Shown here: piece after piece, positions 5,659 through 6,205 of the stretch
Position numbering within the stretch: position 1 is the first letter of the stretch
Layout of the letters: each line of letters starts with the position of its first letter
Source: Caldifarciminota bacterium
Lineage (GTDB): Bacteria; Hydrothermota; Hydrothermia; B15-G9; WFZT01
Assembly (NCBI GenBank): GCA_026986235.1
Contig: JALSOY010000265.1
Location: 1 to 6,205, forward strand
Reading direction: 5' to 3'
DNA length: 6,205 nucleotides
Notes under the pieces: generated by a model
Told to the model about the DNA's origin: nothing
Seen by the model: the letters and a program-made list of their open reading frames with translations, nothing else
Databases searched by the model: none
Position numbers and translations under genes: made by a program

Positions 5659-6205
5659 CCATAAAAGAGAGGGTTGAAATCATAAGAGAAAAAATTGAGA
5701 AGGCACTCGACAAAGCGGGCAGGCAGGGTGATAAAGTTATTATCGTGGGGGTAACAAAAGGGATTGACATTGCAAGGATTATCGAGGGTATCAAACACGG
5801 GATAAACATACTGGGCGAAAACAGGGTTCAGGAGGCACGGGAAAAGATCCCTTTGATAAACCTGCCCTGCGAATGGCACATGGTTGGACACCTTCAAAAA
5901 AATAAGGTTAAATACGCCGTAAAACTGTTTCACATGATCCAGTCTGTGGACAATACGGAACTCGCAGAACTCCTTAATAGAAAAACCCCTGAAAAGATGA
6001 GGATTCTCATTGAGGTCAACACATCGGGGGAACCGCAAAAATATGGTGTTGAACCTGATAAACTAAATGACCTCGTAGAGAGAGTGCTGAAACAGGAAAA
6101 CCTGATTCTCGAGGGATTGATGACCGTGGGGCCTTATCCCGTTGAAGAGAAGAAATCCAGAAGGAGTTTTGCCCTTCTCAGGGAGCTCAGAAACGGCGTT
6201 GAAGA
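5655..6205 (+). CDS. yggS: YggS/PLPBP family pyridoxal 5'-phosphate homeostasis protein (3' truncated)
   Basis: The frame opens with ATG at 5655 and stays open to the right edge (183 complete codons of a family usually about 220-235 long). It is clearly the YggS/PROSC family, a single-domain alanine-racemase-like TIM barrel that binds PLP and buffers vitamin B6 without known catalytic activity. Signatures in order: VGVTK with the PLP Schiff-base lysine K35, LGENRVQEA 53-61, WHMVGHLQKNKVK 74-86, IQSVD 95-99, EVNTSGEPQKYGV 120-132, and LEGLMTVGP 152-160. The C-terminal S-M-G-M-S-x-D phosphate-binding region and stop lie beyond the window. It overlaps the PH-like gene by 4 bp (ATGA) with no good ribosome-binding site, which points to translational coupling. 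It acts in the cytosol. Confidence 0.93.
   Translation, partial: MTIKERVEIIREKIEKALDKAGRQGDKVIIVGVTKGIDIARIIEGIKHGINILGENRVQEAREKIPLINLPCEWHMVGHLQKNKVKYAVKLFHMIQSVDNTELAELLNRKTPEKMRILIEVNTSGEPQKYGVEPDKLNDLVERVLKQENLILEGLMTVGPYPVEEKKSRRSFALLRELRNGVE

Noticed and set aside
5478..6038. A 186-residue open frame on the minus strand
   Set aside because: It lies antisense to the PH-like gene and to yggS, whose family motifs are unmistakable; the antisense product has no recognisable features.
1..6205. CRISPR array, insertion sequence, tRNA or rRNA
   Set aside because: No regularly spaced direct repeats, transposase motifs, terminal repeats or RNA gene signatures were seen; nearly all the sequence is accounted for by the six genes.

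Overview
The window holds six protein-coding genes, two of them cut by the window edges, on both strands and with almost no spare DNA. Base composition is moderate (GC about 45% by eye), genes are tightly packed with ATGA-type overlaps, and GGAGG ribosome-binding sites are present. The leftmost gene ends in a Por/T9SS-like C-terminal sorting domain. That combination suggests an uncultivated bacterium of the FCB or WOR-3/Hydrothermae type, but this is a weak inference and no taxonomic marker gene is present.

Layout. (1) Positions 2-1639, plus strand: 3' part of a secreted LVIVD-repeat beta-propeller protein with a C-terminal sorting domain. (2) Positions 1639-1685: a 22-bp perfect hairpin with a 3-nt loop between two converging genes, reaching into both stop codons. 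(3) Positions 5148 down to 1684, minus strand: a four-gene operon, thiW, fused ecfA (two ATPase domains), ecfT and a CitE/HpcH-family lyase. (4) Positions 5149-5256: a 108-bp divergent promoter region with two back-to-back sigma70-like promoters. (5) Positions 5257-6205, plus strand: a small two-TM PH-like membrane protein translationally coupled to a YggS/PLPBP pyridoxal-phosphate homeostasis gene, which runs off the window.

How the genes work together. thiW, ecfA and ecfT together encode a complete, self-contained energy-coupling-factor importer: substrate-binding S component, both ATPases in one chain, and transmembrane coupling protein. ThiW is predicted in the literature to take up the thiazole precursor of thiamine, so the operon probably serves thiamine salvage. 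The CitE-like lyase is co-transcribed behind it for no obvious reason. The divergent pair concerns vitamin B6 cofactor homeostasis through YggS, so two cofactor-related units share one control region.

No mobile element, CRISPR array, tRNA, rRNA or recognisable riboswitch was seen, and I found no convincing undescribed multi-gene system. The most unusual points are the probably leaderless start of the PH-like gene, the U-tract-free convergent hairpin, the lyase attached to a thiamine-precursor importer, and the histidine at the Q-loop position of the second ATPase domain.
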